The notes under the pieces: generated by a model | The model's input: only the letters and a program-made list of their open reading frames with translations | Database searches by the model: none | What the model was told of the DNA's origin: nothing | Part shown: positions 1-8,645 of the stretch, piece after piece | How positions within the stretch are numbered: the first letter of the stretch is position 1 | Layout: every line of letters begins with the position of its first letter | Program-made: the position numbers and the translations under genes | NCBI RefSeq assembly: GCF_900100255.1 | Contig: NZ_FMTS01000003.1 | Coordinates: forward strand, 310,001 to 374,000 | From: Asticcacaulis taihuensis | GTDB taxonomy: Bacteria > Pseudomonadota > Alphaproteobacteria > Caulobacterales > Caulobacteraceae | DNA: 64,000 nucleotides | Direction: 5' to 3'

Positions 1-193
1 GATCATCCGGTGCTATATCGAACAGGTTGCACGCCTTCACCTTGGGAATGACCAGGGTATGCCCCTTCGATTGCGGGAAGGCGTCCATAAAGCTCAAAAT
101 CCGCGCATCCTCATAGACCTTGGCCGATGGGATTTCGCCGCTCAGGATCTTGGCGAAGATGTTTTTCGGATCGTATTGCATCTGGAGGCTCAT
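1..193 (-). CDS. HIT-family (histidine triad) protein, 3' part outside window
   Basis: Reading the minus strand from the ATG at 193 gives a protein whose early part (FAKILSGEIPSAKVYED, then AFPQSKGHTLVIPK) is typical of HIT-domain nucleotide hydrolases of the Hint/HinT type. The catalytic HxHxH triad would lie beyond base 1 and cannot be seen. Another ATG four codons inside (181) is an alternative start. These enzymes usually cleave AMP from phosphoramidates or other nucleotide conjugates in the cytoplasm. The gene diverges from crcB. The family call is fairly firm; the exact substrate is unknown. Confidence 0.82.
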   Translation of the reverse strand, partial: MSLQMQYDPKNIFAKILSGEIPSAKVYEDARILSFMDAFPQSKGHTLVIPKVKACNLFDIAPDD

Positions 194-269
194 GGCTGAC
201 CTGTGATTTGTACCGATTCCGAGCTTAAAGGACTATGATAACAAGGTGAAGAGGGGTAATACCCCAACC

Positions 270-674
270 ATGTTGAATATCGTTCTCGTCATGCTGGGCG
301 GTGCCTTTGGGGCGGCCTGCCGTTATCTGCTGGGTCGCGCCTCCGCCGGTTGGTGGACCGGTGAGGGCTGGCCGCTCAACCAGTGGCCGGTCAGTACGTT
401 TCTGGCCAATATCATCGGCGGCCTGCTGATGGGGCTCCTGATGGGGCTTTTGCTGGGACCGCTCAAGGGCATGTTCGATACCGAACGCGCCCGCCTGCTG
501 CTGGGTGTCGGCGTTCTTGGCGGCTTCACCACCTTCTCCTCGTTTTCGCTGGAAACGGTACAGATGCTGGAGCGCCGCGCCTATGGCCTGGCCGCGAGCT
601 ATGTCTCGCTGTCGGTCATCCTGTCCATCGCCGCCGTGATGGCCGGCCTGTTCCTGATACGGAAGTTCTCATGA
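270..674 (+). CDS. crcB: Fluoride ion channel CrcB/Fluc
   Basis: A 134-residue, four-helix membrane protein of normal Fluc length. The N-terminal GGAFGAACRY and the central GGFTTFSSFSLE motif are the family hallmarks; the latter lines the fluoride pore. Fluc works as an antiparallel dimer in the inner membrane and lets fluoride leave the cell. The ATG at 270 is preferred because it begins the canonical MLNIVLVMLGG start; an in-frame GTG at 246 would add eight untypical residues. The stop overlaps the next start by four bases (ATGA), so translation with the pseudouridine synthase is probably coupled. Confidence 0.93.
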   Translation: MLNIVLVMLGGAFGAACRYLLGRASAGWWTGEGWPLNQWPVSTFLANIIGGLLMGLLMGLLLGPLKGMFDTERARLLLGVGVLGGFTTFSSFSLETVQMLERRAYGLAASYVSLSVILSIAAVMAGLFLIRKFS

Positions 675-1675
675 GTAAAGACGTCAAGACCCTCTACATT
701 ACCGATGGCGAGGACGGCATCCGCGTCGACCGCTTCTTCAAACGCCGGTGGCCGCATATCAACCATGTACAGCTCAACAAGCTGCTGCGTTCCGGCCAGG
801 TGCGCGTCGATGGCGGTCGGGTGAAGGCCGATACGCGCCTCGCCACCGGCCAGACCATCCGCGTCCCGCCGCTGCCGGAGGCGCCCGATGTCGACCAGCA
901 AAAGCGCGAGCGCGCCATGCTGTCGCCACAGGAAATCCGCTTCGCTCATTCGCTGGTGCTCTATGAAGATGAGGACGTCATTGCCCTCAACAAGCCCTCT
1001 GGCCTGGCCGTGCAGGGCGGCACCAAGACTAAGAACCATATCGACCGCCTGCTGTCGGCCTGGGGCGAGGGGCTGGAACGTCCGCGCCTGGTCCACCGCC
1101 TCGACCGCGATACCTCCGGCGTGTTGCTGCTGGGCAAGAGCCCGCAGGCCGCTGCGCGCCTGTCCGGTGCCTTCGCGAAGCGCCGTGCCAACAAGACCTA
1201 CTGGGCGCTGGTCGTCGGCAATCCCAAGCCGGAAGATGGCTATATCGATACGCCGCTGGTCAAGAAGGGCTTTCATGACCGCGAGATCGTTCAGCCGGCC
1301 GAACCGAACGAGCCGGGCGCTGAGGTGGCCGAGACGGAATATGTCACCATTTCCCGCGCCGGTCCGCGCGTCGCCTGGATGGCCCTGCGTCCGCATACCG
1401 GCCGTACCCACCAGTTGCGCGCCCATATGCAGGCCATCGGCCATTCGATCCTCGGCGATCCGAAATACGGAAGCGAGGAGAGCCAGTCGCTGTCGGCCGG
1501 CCTGCAACTGCAACTGCATCACCGTCGTATCGAGCTGCCGCACCCGACCAATGGTACGCTGATCGTCGAGGCGCCGCTCGATCCGGTCATCCAGGCCGGT
1601 TTCGACCGCTTCGGCTTCGATGAGCACGAGGCCGAGACCGATCCGTTTGCCAAGCAGAAAAAGAAGAAAAGATGA
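671..1675 (+). CDS. rluC: RluA-family 23S rRNA pseudouridine synthase (RluC-like)
   Basis: 334 residues with an N-terminal S4 RNA-binding domain (about 16-65) and a RluA-type catalytic domain. The signature HRLDRDTSG is at 142-150, with the catalytic aspartate at D145. These enzymes isomerise uridine in large-subunit rRNA; RluC acts on positions 955, 2504 and 2580 in E. coli. The S4 domain and sequence style fit RluC or RluD, and the exact target sites cannot be told from sequence. The ATG at 671 overlaps the crcB stop; a longer in-frame extension runs antiparallel to good crcB coding and is not used. It also overlaps the following HAD gene by four bases. Confidence 0.88.
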   Translation: MSKDVKTLYITDGEDGIRVDRFFKRRWPHINHVQLNKLLRSGQVRVDGGRVKADTRLATGQTIRVPPLPEAPDVDQQKRERAMLSPQEIRFAHSLVLYEDEDVIALNKPSGLAVQGGTKTKNHIDRLLSAWGEGLERPRLVHRLDRDTSGVLLLGKSPQAAARLSGAFAKRRANKTYWALVVGNPKPEDGYIDTPLVKKGFHDREIVQPAEPNEPGAEVAETEYVTISRAGPRVAWMALRPHTGRTHQLRAHMQAIGHSILGDPKYGSEESQSLSAGLQLQLHHRRIELPHPTNGTLIVEAPLDPVIQAGFDRFGFDEHEAETDPFAKQKKKKR

Positions 1676-2370
1676 GCTTGCGTCTCGCCGTATTCGATGT
1701 TGACGGCACATTGATCGATAGCCGCTCAAGCATCTTCCGGGCAGCGGTCGAGGCTGCCCATGCGAGCAATATTGATCCGCCGACCTATGACCAAGTGCGC
1801 GCCATTGTCGGTGTGTCGCTGTTCGACGCCCTGGCGATGATGCGTCCCGATCTCGATAACGAAACCATCGCCGCCTATACGCATGAATTCCAGCAGGCAT
1901 TCCTGCGCTTCCACGCCGATCCGGATTTCAGCGAAGACCTCTATCTCGACGCCGAGGAGACCCTGCGCGCGCTGAAGGCCGAGGGCTGGCTGATCGGCAT
2001 GGCCACCGGCAATTCGCGCCGCGGTGTCACCCGGACCGTGGCCAAGCACGGCTGGGACGATCTGTTCGATGTCACCTTCTGCGCCGATGACGGCCCTTCC
2101 AAGCCGCACCCGCATATGCTTCAGCGCAATCTCGATGCCCTCGGCGTAGCGACGCACGAAGCGGTGATGATCGGCGACGCCAGCCATGATATGAAGATGG
2201 CCCGCAGCGCCTGCGTCCGGGCGGTCGGCGTTTCCTGGGGCTTCCATACGGTCGAGGAACTGCAACTGGCCGGCGCCCACGATATTGTCCATGATTTTAC
2301 CGAGCTGAAGGCGCTGCTGAATGACTTCAATCCGGAAGTTCTGCCTGAAGCAAAACGCGCAAGTTACTGA
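1672..2370 (+). CDS. HAD-superfamily phosphatase (phosphoglycolate phosphatase-like)
   Basis: 232 residues. The N-terminal FDVDGTLIDS is HAD motif I, with nucleophile D9 and acid/base D11. MATGNSRRG fits motif II, and KPHPHML with MIGDASHDMKMA fit motifs III and IV. The helical cap between motifs I and II is of the C1 type seen in Gph/PpaX-like enzymes. It probably removes phosphate from a small cytoplasmic metabolite; the substrate cannot be assigned. It overlaps rluC by four bases and is followed almost directly by the ATP12-like gene, so the three form one unit. Confidence 0.88.
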   Translation: MSLRLAVFDVDGTLIDSRSSIFRAAVEAAHASNIDPPTYDQVRAIVGVSLFDALAMMRPDLDNETIAAYTHEFQQAFLRFHADPDFSEDLYLDAEETLRALKAEGWLIGMATGNSRRGVTRTVAKHGWDDLFDVTFCADDGPSKPHPHMLQRNLDALGVATHEAVMIGDASHDMKMARSACVRAVGVSWGFHTVEELQLAGAHDIVHDFTELKALLNDFNPEVLPEAKRASY

Positions 2371-2371
2371 T

Positions 2372-3118
2372 ATGACCTACAAAGCTGAAGCGCCCGACAA
2401 GAAATCCGACAGCCTGGGCTTCCGCCCCAAACGTTTCTGGGGTGGCACAGCCACCTCTGAAGTTAAGGATGGGTTCGCCGTCACCCTCGATGGCCGGCCG
2501 GTCAAGACGCCCAAGGGCAATGTCATGGTCCTGCCCAATGCCGCCCTGGCATCGCTGGTAGAGGCCGAGTGGGCGTCGGTGGGCGAATACGTCGATTACG
2601 AAGCCATGCCGCTGACTCGCCTGGGCTTTGCCAGCGTCGACCGCATGGGCGAGGTGCTGGACGAGACCCTGGCCGAGGTGACGCGCTATTCCGAAACCGA
2701 CCTGTTGTGCTATCCGTCTGAATATCCGGCCGCCTTGCAGGCGCGCGAAGCTGAAGCCTGGATGCCGGTGCTGGTCTGGGCCGATGCGGCGCTCGATCTC
2801 CAGTTCCACCAGAACCAGAGCATCATCCACCAGCCTCAGCCGAAGGAAACCATCCGGCGGATTCAATCATTGATCGCCAATGCCACGTCTTACGAGCAGG
2901 CAGGGATCATGCTGGCCATACCACTGCTGGGTTCGGTGGTGCTGGCCATTGCCCTGTGGCGCGGACATCTGACCGGCGATGCGGCGTATCAATCCTCACG
3001 CATCGGCGAGGATTTTCAGTCGGAGACCTGGGGCGCCGATGCCGAAGCCGCCAAACGCGCCGCTGGTATGAAGGCGCAGGCCCAAAGCCTCGATATCTGG
3101 TTCAGGGCACTGGTCTAA
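2372..3118 (+). CDS. ATP12-family F1-ATPase assembly chaperone
   Basis: 248 residues related to mitochondrial Atp12, which binds the F1 alpha subunit before hexamer assembly. Recognisable stretches are the N-terminal KRFWGGTATSE and VTLDGRPVKTPKG, then EWASVGEYVDYEAMPLTRL and SETDLLCYPSEYP. The family is common in alphaproteobacteria. The ATG at 2372 follows the HAD stop by one base; an upstream ATG at 2321 would overlap the HAD gene by 50 bases and adds residues outside the family. No strong Shine-Dalgarno is seen, which fits coupling to the upstream gene. Confidence 0.88.
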   Translation: MTYKAEAPDKKSDSLGFRPKRFWGGTATSEVKDGFAVTLDGRPVKTPKGNVMVLPNAALASLVEAEWASVGEYVDYEAMPLTRLGFASVDRMGEVLDETLAEVTRYSETDLLCYPSEYPAALQAREAEAWMPVLVWADAALDLQFHQNQSIIHQPQPKETIRRIQSLIANATSYEQAGIMLAIPLLGSVVLAIALWRGHLTGDAAYQSSRIGEDFQSETWGADAEAAKRAAGMKAQAQSLDIWFRALV

Positions 3119-3121
3119 TTC

Positions 3122-3176
3122 TCCTCCCCTGCGAAGCAGGGGGAGGTGGCGCGGCTTGTCCGCGACGGAGGGGGCT
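3122..3176. repeat. REP-like G+C-rich intergenic palindrome
   Basis: A hairpin (cctcccc ... ggggagg) is followed by a less perfect arm ending in gcgacggaggggg. The same layout, an aggtg box followed by a short palindrome and gacggagggg, recurs in inverse orientation at 32310-32375. It lies between convergent genes and may also stop transcription. Confidence 0.6.
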
Positions 3177-3178
3177 CT

Positions 3179-3508
3179 TCAGATCAATCCGGCCTGTTTT
3201 CGCTTTTTATCCAACTGGCCCGTCAGCCACAGAAAGAACATGTGGTAATCGCCAGCGAAGGACCACAGCGGATATTTGAAGGTGGCCGGACGATTGTGCT
3301 CGATAAAGAAATGCCCGATCCAGGCGGAAGCGTAGCCCGCCACCAGTCCGGCCGGAATCCATAGCGGATTGCGCGTGGCAATCGTCAGGATCAGGGCGAG
3401 GATGCCGAAGGTCGAGCCGAGATAATGCACGGCGCGTGTCGCCGGCTTGCTGTGCTCGCTCAGGTAAAAGTCGAAGAAGGCGGAATAGGTTTTGTAACGC
3501 TCGGCCAT
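3179..3508 (-). CDS. DUF962 / Mpo1-like membrane protein
   Basis: 109 residues with two hydrophobic segments in the middle. The family pattern is clear: HSKPATRAVHYLGST near the N-terminus, then WIGHFFIEHNRPATF and a C-terminal GDYHMFFLWLTG. The conserved histidines would bind iron; yeast Mpo1 of this family is a dioxygenase in alpha-oxidation of 2-hydroxy fatty acids, and the bacterial role is inferred only by homology. The ATG at 3508 is chosen because an aaagga Shine-Dalgarno sits about eight bases upstream; the longer reading to 3547 overlaps the next gene. Confidence 0.83.
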   Translation of the reverse strand: MAERYKTYSAFFDFYLSEHSKPATRAVHYLGSTFGILALILTIATRNPLWIPAGLVAGYASAWIGHFFIEHNRPATFKYPLWSFAGDYHMFFLWLTGQLDKKRKQAGLI

Positions 3509-3539
3509 TGGTTTCGTTCCTTTGACGCATAATAGCACA

Positions 3540-4682
3540 TCAGCCACCTTTCTTGAACGGCGAAGCCTCTTCCACCAGAAACAGCATTTGTTCCGCTACG
3601 GCCTCGCGTTCACGCACCAAATAGGCTTCCACCGGCGCGCGCAGGCGCTTGTCGCGGATATAGTGCGCCGAATAGACCGGGTTGGGCAGGTAACCGCGCG
3701 ACAACTTGTGTTCGCCTTGCGTGCCGGCCTCGACGCGCTTCAGCCCCCGCGCAATGGCGAAATCGATGGCCTGATAGTAACAGACCTCGAAATGCAGGAA
3801 GGGCACATCGACCAGCGCGCCCCATTGCCGGCCATAGAGCGTATCCCCGCCGATAAAGTTGATCGCTCCCGCCACGGCTTCAGAGCCTTCATAGGCAAAG
3901 ACCAGCGCCATCTGGTCCCGCATGGTCTCGCGGATACGGCTGAAGAACGCCCGCGTCAGATAGGGGCGGCCGGTACCCCATTTGCGGTCATAGGTATTCT
4001 CGATAAAGCCGTAGAGCTGGTCGAGATGAGCCTCGGTAATCTCAGCGCCGACGATCCATTTCAGATCAACAATTGACTGCACGTCACGCCGCTCACGCCG
4101 GATGACCTTGCGACGATTGGAGGATAGGGCGGCCAGGAAGTCATCGAAGGATTTATAGCCCGCATTGTCCCACCAGAATTGCTGGTCCCGACGTTGCAGC
4201 AGGCCCATCTCGCCCATCAACTGCCATTCGTCCTCGCGCGGGAATGTGATATGCAGCGAGGACAGCTTGTTACTGTCGCACAGCGAAATCGCCGCCTGCG
4301 CCAGGGCCTGCCGCACCTGTGGATCGGGCGAGAGCAGGCGGGCGCCCGTCACCGGCGTGAAGGGAATGGCGGCCTGCAATTTGGGATAATAGCTGCCACC
4401 GGCCTGTTCATAGGCCTGCGCCCAGGACTGGTCGAAGACATATTCGCCCATCGAATGGTATTTGACATAGAGCGGCATCACGCCCTGGATGACGCCGGTG
4501 TCGTCGCTCAGGCTTAAATGTACCGGCTGCCACCCGCTGGCCTGATTTACACAGCCCGTGATCTCAAGCGCTTCGAGATAAGCGAAGGATGTGAAAGGGT
4601 TATCGTCGTCCCTTAAAGCATTCCATGCACTTTCGCCGATCTCTGCGATACGGTTGTGAACTTTAAGCGTGAGGGCGGTCAT
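3540..4682 (-). CDS. DUF482 / FemAB-like GNAT-superfamily protein
   Basis: 380 residues matching COG3146 (formerly DUF482, peptidogalycan biosynthesis/recognition). Visible family features are NPFTSFAYLEALE near the N-terminus, SWAQAYEQAGGSYYPKL, RRKVIRRERR, and a C-terminal ARGLKRVEAGTQGEHKLSRG block. The fold is a double GNAT domain like the FemX/FemA aminoacyl transferases, but the acceptor is not known. It is monocistronic or cotranscribed with the Mpo1-like gene, which starts about 30 bases downstream of its stop. Confidence 0.85.
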   Translation of the reverse strand: MTALTLKVHNRIAEIGESAWNALRDDDNPFTSFAYLEALEITGCVNQASGWQPVHLSLSDDTGVIQGVMPLYVKYHSMGEYVFDQSWAQAYEQAGGSYYPKLQAAIPFTPVTGARLLSPDPQVRQALAQAAISLCDSNKLSSLHITFPREDEWQLMGEMGLLQRRDQQFWWDNAGYKSFDDFLAALSSNRRKVIRRERRDVQSIVDLKWIVGAEITEAHLDQLYGFIENTYDRKWGTGRPYLTRAFFSRIRETMRDQMALVFAYEGSEAVAGAINFIGGDTLYGRQWGALVDVPFLHFEVCYYQAIDFAIARGLKRVEAGTQGEHKLSRGYLPNPVYSAHYIRDKRLRAPVEAYLVREREAVAEQMLFLVEEASPFKKGG

Positions 4683-4727
4683 GACGGCTATATGGGCATC
4701 CCTTGTAAAATAGCCATCACGCGCAAC

Positions 4728-5198
4728 CTAACGGCGGTCCATCACCTCGATAAAGGCGTCGATCTCGACGGCGAAGCCGAGCGGAATCTTGTACATGCCG
4801 ACCGCCGAGCGGGCGTGCTTGCCGGCGTCACCAAGCGCCGCCACCATCAGGTCGGAACAGCCATTGATGACCTGCGGGATATTGTAGAATTCCGGCCCGG
4901 CCTGGACGAAGGCATTGAGCTTGATCACCCGCACGACATTGTCGAGGTCGCCGCCGGCGGCCGCCTTCATCTGGGCCAGGAGGTTGATGGCGCACAGGCG
5001 GGCCGCTTCCACGCCCTGTTCCACCGTCACATCGACGCCGACCGTGCCCTTGATGCCGCCATTGGCGTCATTGGAGAGCTGGCCGGAGATGTGGACGTGA
5101 TTCCCGGTGCGGACGAACGGCACGTAGTTGGCGACGGGCGCGGTGGGGACGGGCAGGGTAAGCCCTAAAGCGCGCAGACGGTCTTCACATTTCGACAT
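4728..5198 (-). CDS. RidA-family (YjgF/YER057c) protein
   Basis: 156 residues; the longer RidA subfamily with an N-terminal helix (MSKCEDRLRALGL). The core contains NHVHISGQLS, LCAINLLAQMKAAAGGDLDNV and a C-terminal RSAVGMYKIPLGFAVEIDAF. The RSAVG arginine corresponds to the RidA residue that binds the substrate carboxylate. RidA proteins hydrolyse reactive enamine/imine intermediates from PLP enzymes. This group often has lower or unknown deaminase activity, so the call is family level. It diverges from divK. Confidence 0.9.
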   Translation of the reverse strand: MSKCEDRLRALGLTLPVPTAPVANYVPFVRTGNHVHISGQLSNDANGGIKGTVGVDVTVEQGVEAARLCAINLLAQMKAAAGGDLDNVVRVIKLNAFVQAGPEFYNIPQVINGCSDLMVAALGDAGKHARSAVGMYKIPLGFAVEIDAFIEVMDRR

Positions 5199-5444
5199 GA
5201 GGGAAAATCCTGAAATTATAACGGGTTTGCGCCTGATGGTGGCACTGGCTGGCCACCGTTATAGCCGATTTGCAATCGCTTCGGCCACCCCCATCTTTAC
5301 CTTTTGTTACCTTCCCCTTCACCGGAGCTTAAGAGAGTCCGTGTAGGTTGACGCTAGCAAAAGCCGGGCACGCACAGCGACCGATTCGGCGGGAATACGT
5401 GATGGGTACGGGGTCAGAGAGCTGACATGTTTGAAGGTTTGGGT

Positions 5445-5813
5445 ATGAATCAAAAGAAAGTTCTCATCGTTGAGGACAACGAACTCAACATGAAACTGTT
5501 TCACGACCTGCTCGACGCGCAGGGCTACGAAACCTTCCAGACGGGCGAGGGCCTGTCCGCGCTTACGCTTGCCCGCCAGCATCGCCCGGACCTGATTCTG
5601 ATGGATATCCAGTTGCCGGAAATTTCCGGTCTGGAAGTCACCAAATGGCTGAAGGAAGACGACGAGCTGTCGCATATTCCGGTAGTGGCGGTGACCGCCT
5701 TCGCCATGAAGGGCGACGAGGAACGCATCCGTGAAGGCGGTTGCGAAGCCTATATTTCCAAGCCGATTTCCGTCACCCATTTCCTTGATACGGTTCGCCG
5801 TTACCTGGGCTAG
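5445..5813 (+). CDS. divK: Cell-fate response regulator DivK
   Basis: A single receiver domain (122 residues) with no output domain, almost identical in style to Caulobacter DivK. The acidic pocket is E10/D11, the phosphoacceptor is D54 ([10 protein letters not shown]), and KPIS carries the conserved lysine. In Caulobacter DivK is phosphorylated by DivJ, dephosphorylated by PleC, and signals through DivL and CckA to lower CtrA activity. The ATG at 5445 has a gaagg Shine-Dalgarno seven bases upstream and gives the canonical start; the ATG at 5427 is less likely. pleD starts nine bases after the stop, so the two form an operon as in Caulobacter. Confidence 0.97.
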   Translation: MNQKKVLIVEDNELNMKLFHDLLDAQGYETFQTGEGLSALTLARQHRPDLILMDIQLPEISGLEVTKWLKEDDELSHIPVVAVTAFAMKGDEERIREGGCEAYISKPISVTHFLDTVRRYLG

Positions 5814-5822
5814 GGGGCGCCG

Positions 5823-7196
5823 ATGACCGCCCGCGTTCTGATCGTTGACGATATCGCCGCCAATGTGCGTCTGCTCCAGGCCAAGCTGGAGGCCGAGTAT
5901 TACGAGACCCTGACGGCGCCCAACGGCCGCATCGCCATTGAAATGGCGATCGAAGACCAGCCGGATATCATCCTGCTCGATGTCATGATGCCGGAAATCG
6001 ACGGCTATGAGGTCTGCCGCCAGCTTAAAGAACATGCTGAAACCCGCCATATCCCCATCATCCTGATCACGGCGCTCGATGGCCGCGAGGATCGCCTGTC
6101 CGGGCTTGAGGCGGGGGCGGACGATTTCCTGACCAAGCCGGTCGATGACGTGGTGCTGATGGCGCGTTTGCGGGCCCTGGTGCGCCTGAAACAGATGGTC
6201 GATGACCTGCGCGCGCGGGAATCGTCCTCACGCCGTGCCGGCCTGACCGATCAGGCGGTGTATGACCGGCAGATTTCGGCCACCGGCAATGTGCTGATCC
6301 TCGATGACAATGCGCGTCAGGCCGAGCGCCTGATGATGCAACTGGGCGAAGACCACCGCTGCGCCTACGAAACCGATCCCGAAAAGGCGCTGAAGATTGC
6401 GGCCGGCCGCGTCGATCTCGTTGTCCTCAACCTGACGGCCAAGGCGTTCGATGCCCTGCGCTGGGTGGCGCACCTGCGCACCCATGAGGCCACGCGCCAG
6501 CGGCCAGTGTTGGCCATCATCAATGCCGATGAGCGAAAAGTCATGCTCAAGGCGCTGGAACTGGGCGTTAATGACGTGGTGCCGCGCCCGGTCGATATGT
6601 TGGAACTGCGCGCCCGCGCCCGCACTCAGATCAAACGCAAGCGCTATGGTGATTTCCTGCGCAATACGCTGGATCGCTCGCTGGAACTGGCGATCACCGA
6701 TCCGCTCACCCACCTCAACAACCGCCGTTTCCTCGATCACCATCTCAACCTCGCCATGGCGCGCCATAATCGCGGCGCGGCCGAGGACGTGGTGTCGGTG
6801 CTGATGCTCGATATCGACCACTTCAAGCGCGTCAACGACACCTATGGCCATGATGCCGGCGATGAGGTGATCCGCGAATTCGCCCGCCGTCTCAGCCTCA
6901 ATGTCCGCGCTATCGATATGCCGTGCCGGTTTGGTGGCGAGGAATTTGTTGTGCTGATGCCGGGCACGGACCAGGCCGATGCCCTGCATATCGCTGAACG
7001 CGTCCGCTCGCAGGTGGCCGATACGCCGTTTGCTCTGGCGGATGGCCACCTGCTTGATGTCACGGTATCAGTCGGCGTCGCCACCTCGCGCGGCGTGGGG
7101 GATTCGCCCGAAAGCCTGCTCAAGCGGGCGGATGAGGGGGTCTACGAGGCCAAGCAGTCCGGCCGTAACCGCGTGATTGTCAGGGCAGCGGCTTAA
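5823..7196 (+). CDS. pleD: Diguanylate cyclase response regulator PleD
   Basis: 457 residues in the PleD order REC, REC-like adaptor, GGDEF. The first receiver has D9/D10, phosphoacceptor D53 and a KP lysine near 110. The second receiver-like domain carries LVVLNLTAKAF where a receiver would have its acceptor Asp, so it is an adaptor for dimerisation. The active site is GGEEF around residue 370, preceded by RAID, the RxxD allosteric c-di-GMP inhibition site. The product makes c-di-GMP during the swarmer-to-stalked transition, controlling flagellum loss and holdfast/stalk formation, which links it to the hfs locus in this window. Confidence 0.97.
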   Translation: MTARVLIVDDIAANVRLLQAKLEAEYYETLTAPNGRIAIEMAIEDQPDIILLDVMMPEIDGYEVCRQLKEHAETRHIPIILITALDGREDRLSGLEAGADDFLTKPVDDVVLMARLRALVRLKQMVDDLRARESSSRRAGLTDQAVYDRQISATGNVLILDDNARQAERLMMQLGEDHRCAYETDPEKALKIAAGRVDLVVLNLTAKAFDALRWVAHLRTHEATRQRPVLAIINADERKVMLKALELGVNDVVPRPVDMLELRARARTQIKRKRYGDFLRNTLDRSLELAITDPLTHLNNRRFLDHHLNLAMARHNRGAAEDVVSVLMLDIDHFKRVNDTYGHDAGDEVIREFARRLSLNVRAIDMPCRFGGEEFVVLMPGTDQADALHIAERVRSQVADTPFALADGHLLDVTVSVGVATSRGVGDSPESLLKRADEGVYEAKQSGRNRVIVRAAA

Positions 7197-7385
7197 CTTT
7201 TAGAGATAGTGACGGGGCTAAGGTCTGCGCCTGACTATTACGCAGACGGTGCCCAAGACCCTGGGCGCGGTCAGCATTACCCTCTGGTGCCCCTTGTGGG
7301 GTGTCCTTCCCCCCGTCGAGGCTAGTGTAGCTACAACACTTAAGTTTGGCAATTGGACTGCAATTCTCAAACCCCAGACGCAAAA
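7197..7385 (+). other. Intergenic region with several hairpins, pleD 3' side
   Basis: No credible gene. Short inverted repeats follow one another: gtctgcg/cgcagac (7223-7247), gccca/tgggc (7251-7266), cccc/gggg (7290-7301) and agtgt/acact near 7323-7340. None ends in a clear T-run on the plus strand. It may be a structured 3' untranslated region or a small RNA; nothing decides this from sequence alone. Confidence 0.4.
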
Positions 7386-7424
7386 AAGCCGCGCCGAGTA
7401 TAGGGGGAACTCTGGGCGCGGCTT
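7386..7424 (-). terminator. Rho-independent terminator of rpmG
   Basis: Perfect 10-bp stem aagccgcgcc (7386-7395) with ggcgcggctt (7415-7424). Read on the minus strand it is followed by a run of T (complement of 7382-7387). It lies about 55 bases past the rpmG stop. Confidence 0.85.
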
Positions 7425-7479
7425 CCTTAAAAGCCCTCCGGCGGGGGGATGCCGAAGGACAAACGTTCAGAGGCTTAGA

Positions 7480-7647
7480 TTACTTAATCTTGCCTTCTTT
7501 GAATTCGACGTGCTTGCGCACGACCGGATCGTACTTTTTCAGCACCATCTTTTCGGTCTTCGTGCGGGCGTTCTTCTTCGTCACGTAGAAGAAGCCGGTG
7601 TCCGCCGTCGAGTTCAGGCGGATCTTGATGGAGGCTGGCTTTGCCAT
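7480..7647 (-). CDS. rpmG: 50S ribosomal protein L33
   Basis: 55 residues, the normal L33 length, beginning [20 protein letters not shown] and ending [11 protein letters not shown]. It is a structural protein of the large ribosomal subunit near the E site. This copy lacks the CxxC zinc pairs, so it is the zinc-independent (C-minus) form usual in alphaproteobacteria. It is too short to be found by long-ORF scans. The divK-pleD-rpmG arrangement matches Caulobacter. A strong terminator follows. Confidence 0.95.
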   Translation of the reverse strand: MAKPASIKIRLNSTADTGFFYVTKKNARTKTEKMVLKKYDPVVRKHVEFKEGKIK

Positions 7648-7859
7648 GACTTAAAGTCCTTAAGGTTCGGGTGCGGACCAAAAACATCTGTCATGGAACG
7701 CAAATAAACGAGAGGGGCGGAAAATACTCACAGAACGTCATAAGTCAATGGACAAATGAAGCTAACAGGCGTTTTTTCGCAGTCAGACCGGCATAGACGC
7801 ATTTTTGCCGTGAAGGTCAAGCTATCTGCGCGCATCTTTGCTGTTTTCGGGACAAATCC

Positions 7860-8429
7860 ATGAAACGACTTCTCGCCGCCGGTCTTGTTATCTCCGGACT
7901 GATTCTGGCTATGCCGGCTTTCGCCGCCGACAAGCCGACCGGCTATCAGTCCCCAGTGCCCCTCAGCCTGAGCGCGGCGGCGGGCGAGAGCAATACGGCG
8001 AAGTCCGATCCGCTGACCGATGTCACCCGTGTCGATCTGGTCGTGCGCCTGAAATGCGCCGATGACAATTGCGCCACGGCGGCGTTCGGCCTCTCCATCG
8101 ATGACGAGGCGGGGGAGGCAGCGGCCCTGACCTTTACCGCCACCGAGGACGGCAAGCTTCAGGCCGGGGTCACCAAGGTTGGCGGCACGGGCGAGGAGGC
8201 GGTGCAGGGCTATAAGATGTCGCCCAAGCCGGGTGATGATTTCGACCTGCGTATCCACTGGACCAACGGCAATCGCGTCACCTTCGATCTTTATGGTAAG
8301 AACCCGGTCACCGGACTGGAAGCCATGGAGAGTCACGACATACAGCTTGATGCCGGCATCAAACAGCTCTCCATGCGCGCGTCGGGCGGTGATCTGACCC
8401 TGGAAAAGCAGAGCTATACGTTCCGGTAA
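7860..8429 (+). CDS. Secreted hypothetical protein
   Basis: 189 residues. The N-terminus (MKRLLAAGLVISGLILAMPAFAADK) is a clear Sec signal peptide with cleavage after AFA. The mature part is acidic, probably beta-rich, and has one cysteine pair close together (KCADDNC). I do not recognise a family. It stands alone between rpmG and a block of intergenic repeats, so context gives no hint. Periplasmic location is inferred from the signal peptide. Confidence 0.8.
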   Translation: MKRLLAAGLVISGLILAMPAFAADKPTGYQSPVPLSLSAAAGESNTAKSDPLTDVTRVDLVVRLKCADDNCATAAFGLSIDDEAGEAAALTFTATEDGKLQAGVTKVGGTGEEAVQGYKMSPKPGDDFDLRIHWTNGNRVTFDLYGKNPVTGLEAMESHDIQLDAGIKQLSMRASGGDLTLEKQSYTFR

Positions 8430-8465
8430 AACGACTCTCTGCGAAGCGGAAATGGTCCACTCCAC

Positions 8466-8622
8466 TCTCCGGCGATAGCGGTAGCGTGTGATGATCCTGA
8501 ACATCTGTGTAATCTGTGGATCAAAAAACGGACTACCACGCGCGCTCCGACGACCGCAGGAAGGGTATCCACAGATGACACAGATGTTCTTTCCGGTCTC
8601 ATGCTACCGCTATCGCCGGAGA
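8466..8622. repeat. Palindromic intergenic element, family A copy 1
   Basis: Perfect 20-bp terminal inverted repeats at 8466-8485 and 8603-8622 (ends read tctccggcgatagcgg). Inside is a second inverted pair, acatctgtgtaatctgtgg at 8501 and its near-perfect complement ending at 8587. Related copies lie at 15505-15655 and 44341-44481. No ORF is supported. It looks like a non-autonomous element or a REP-type structure. Confidence 0.85.
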
Positions 8623-8645
8623 CGAGTTTCAGGCGAGAGAAGATA

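Noticed and set aside
193-270. Fluoride riboswitch before crcB
   Set aside because: The short leader does not show the conserved crcB RNA motif or room for it.
599-1900. 433-residue minus-strand ORF
   Set aside because: Antisense shadow of crcB, rluC and the HAD gene; no family features, and the plus strand has clear motifs.
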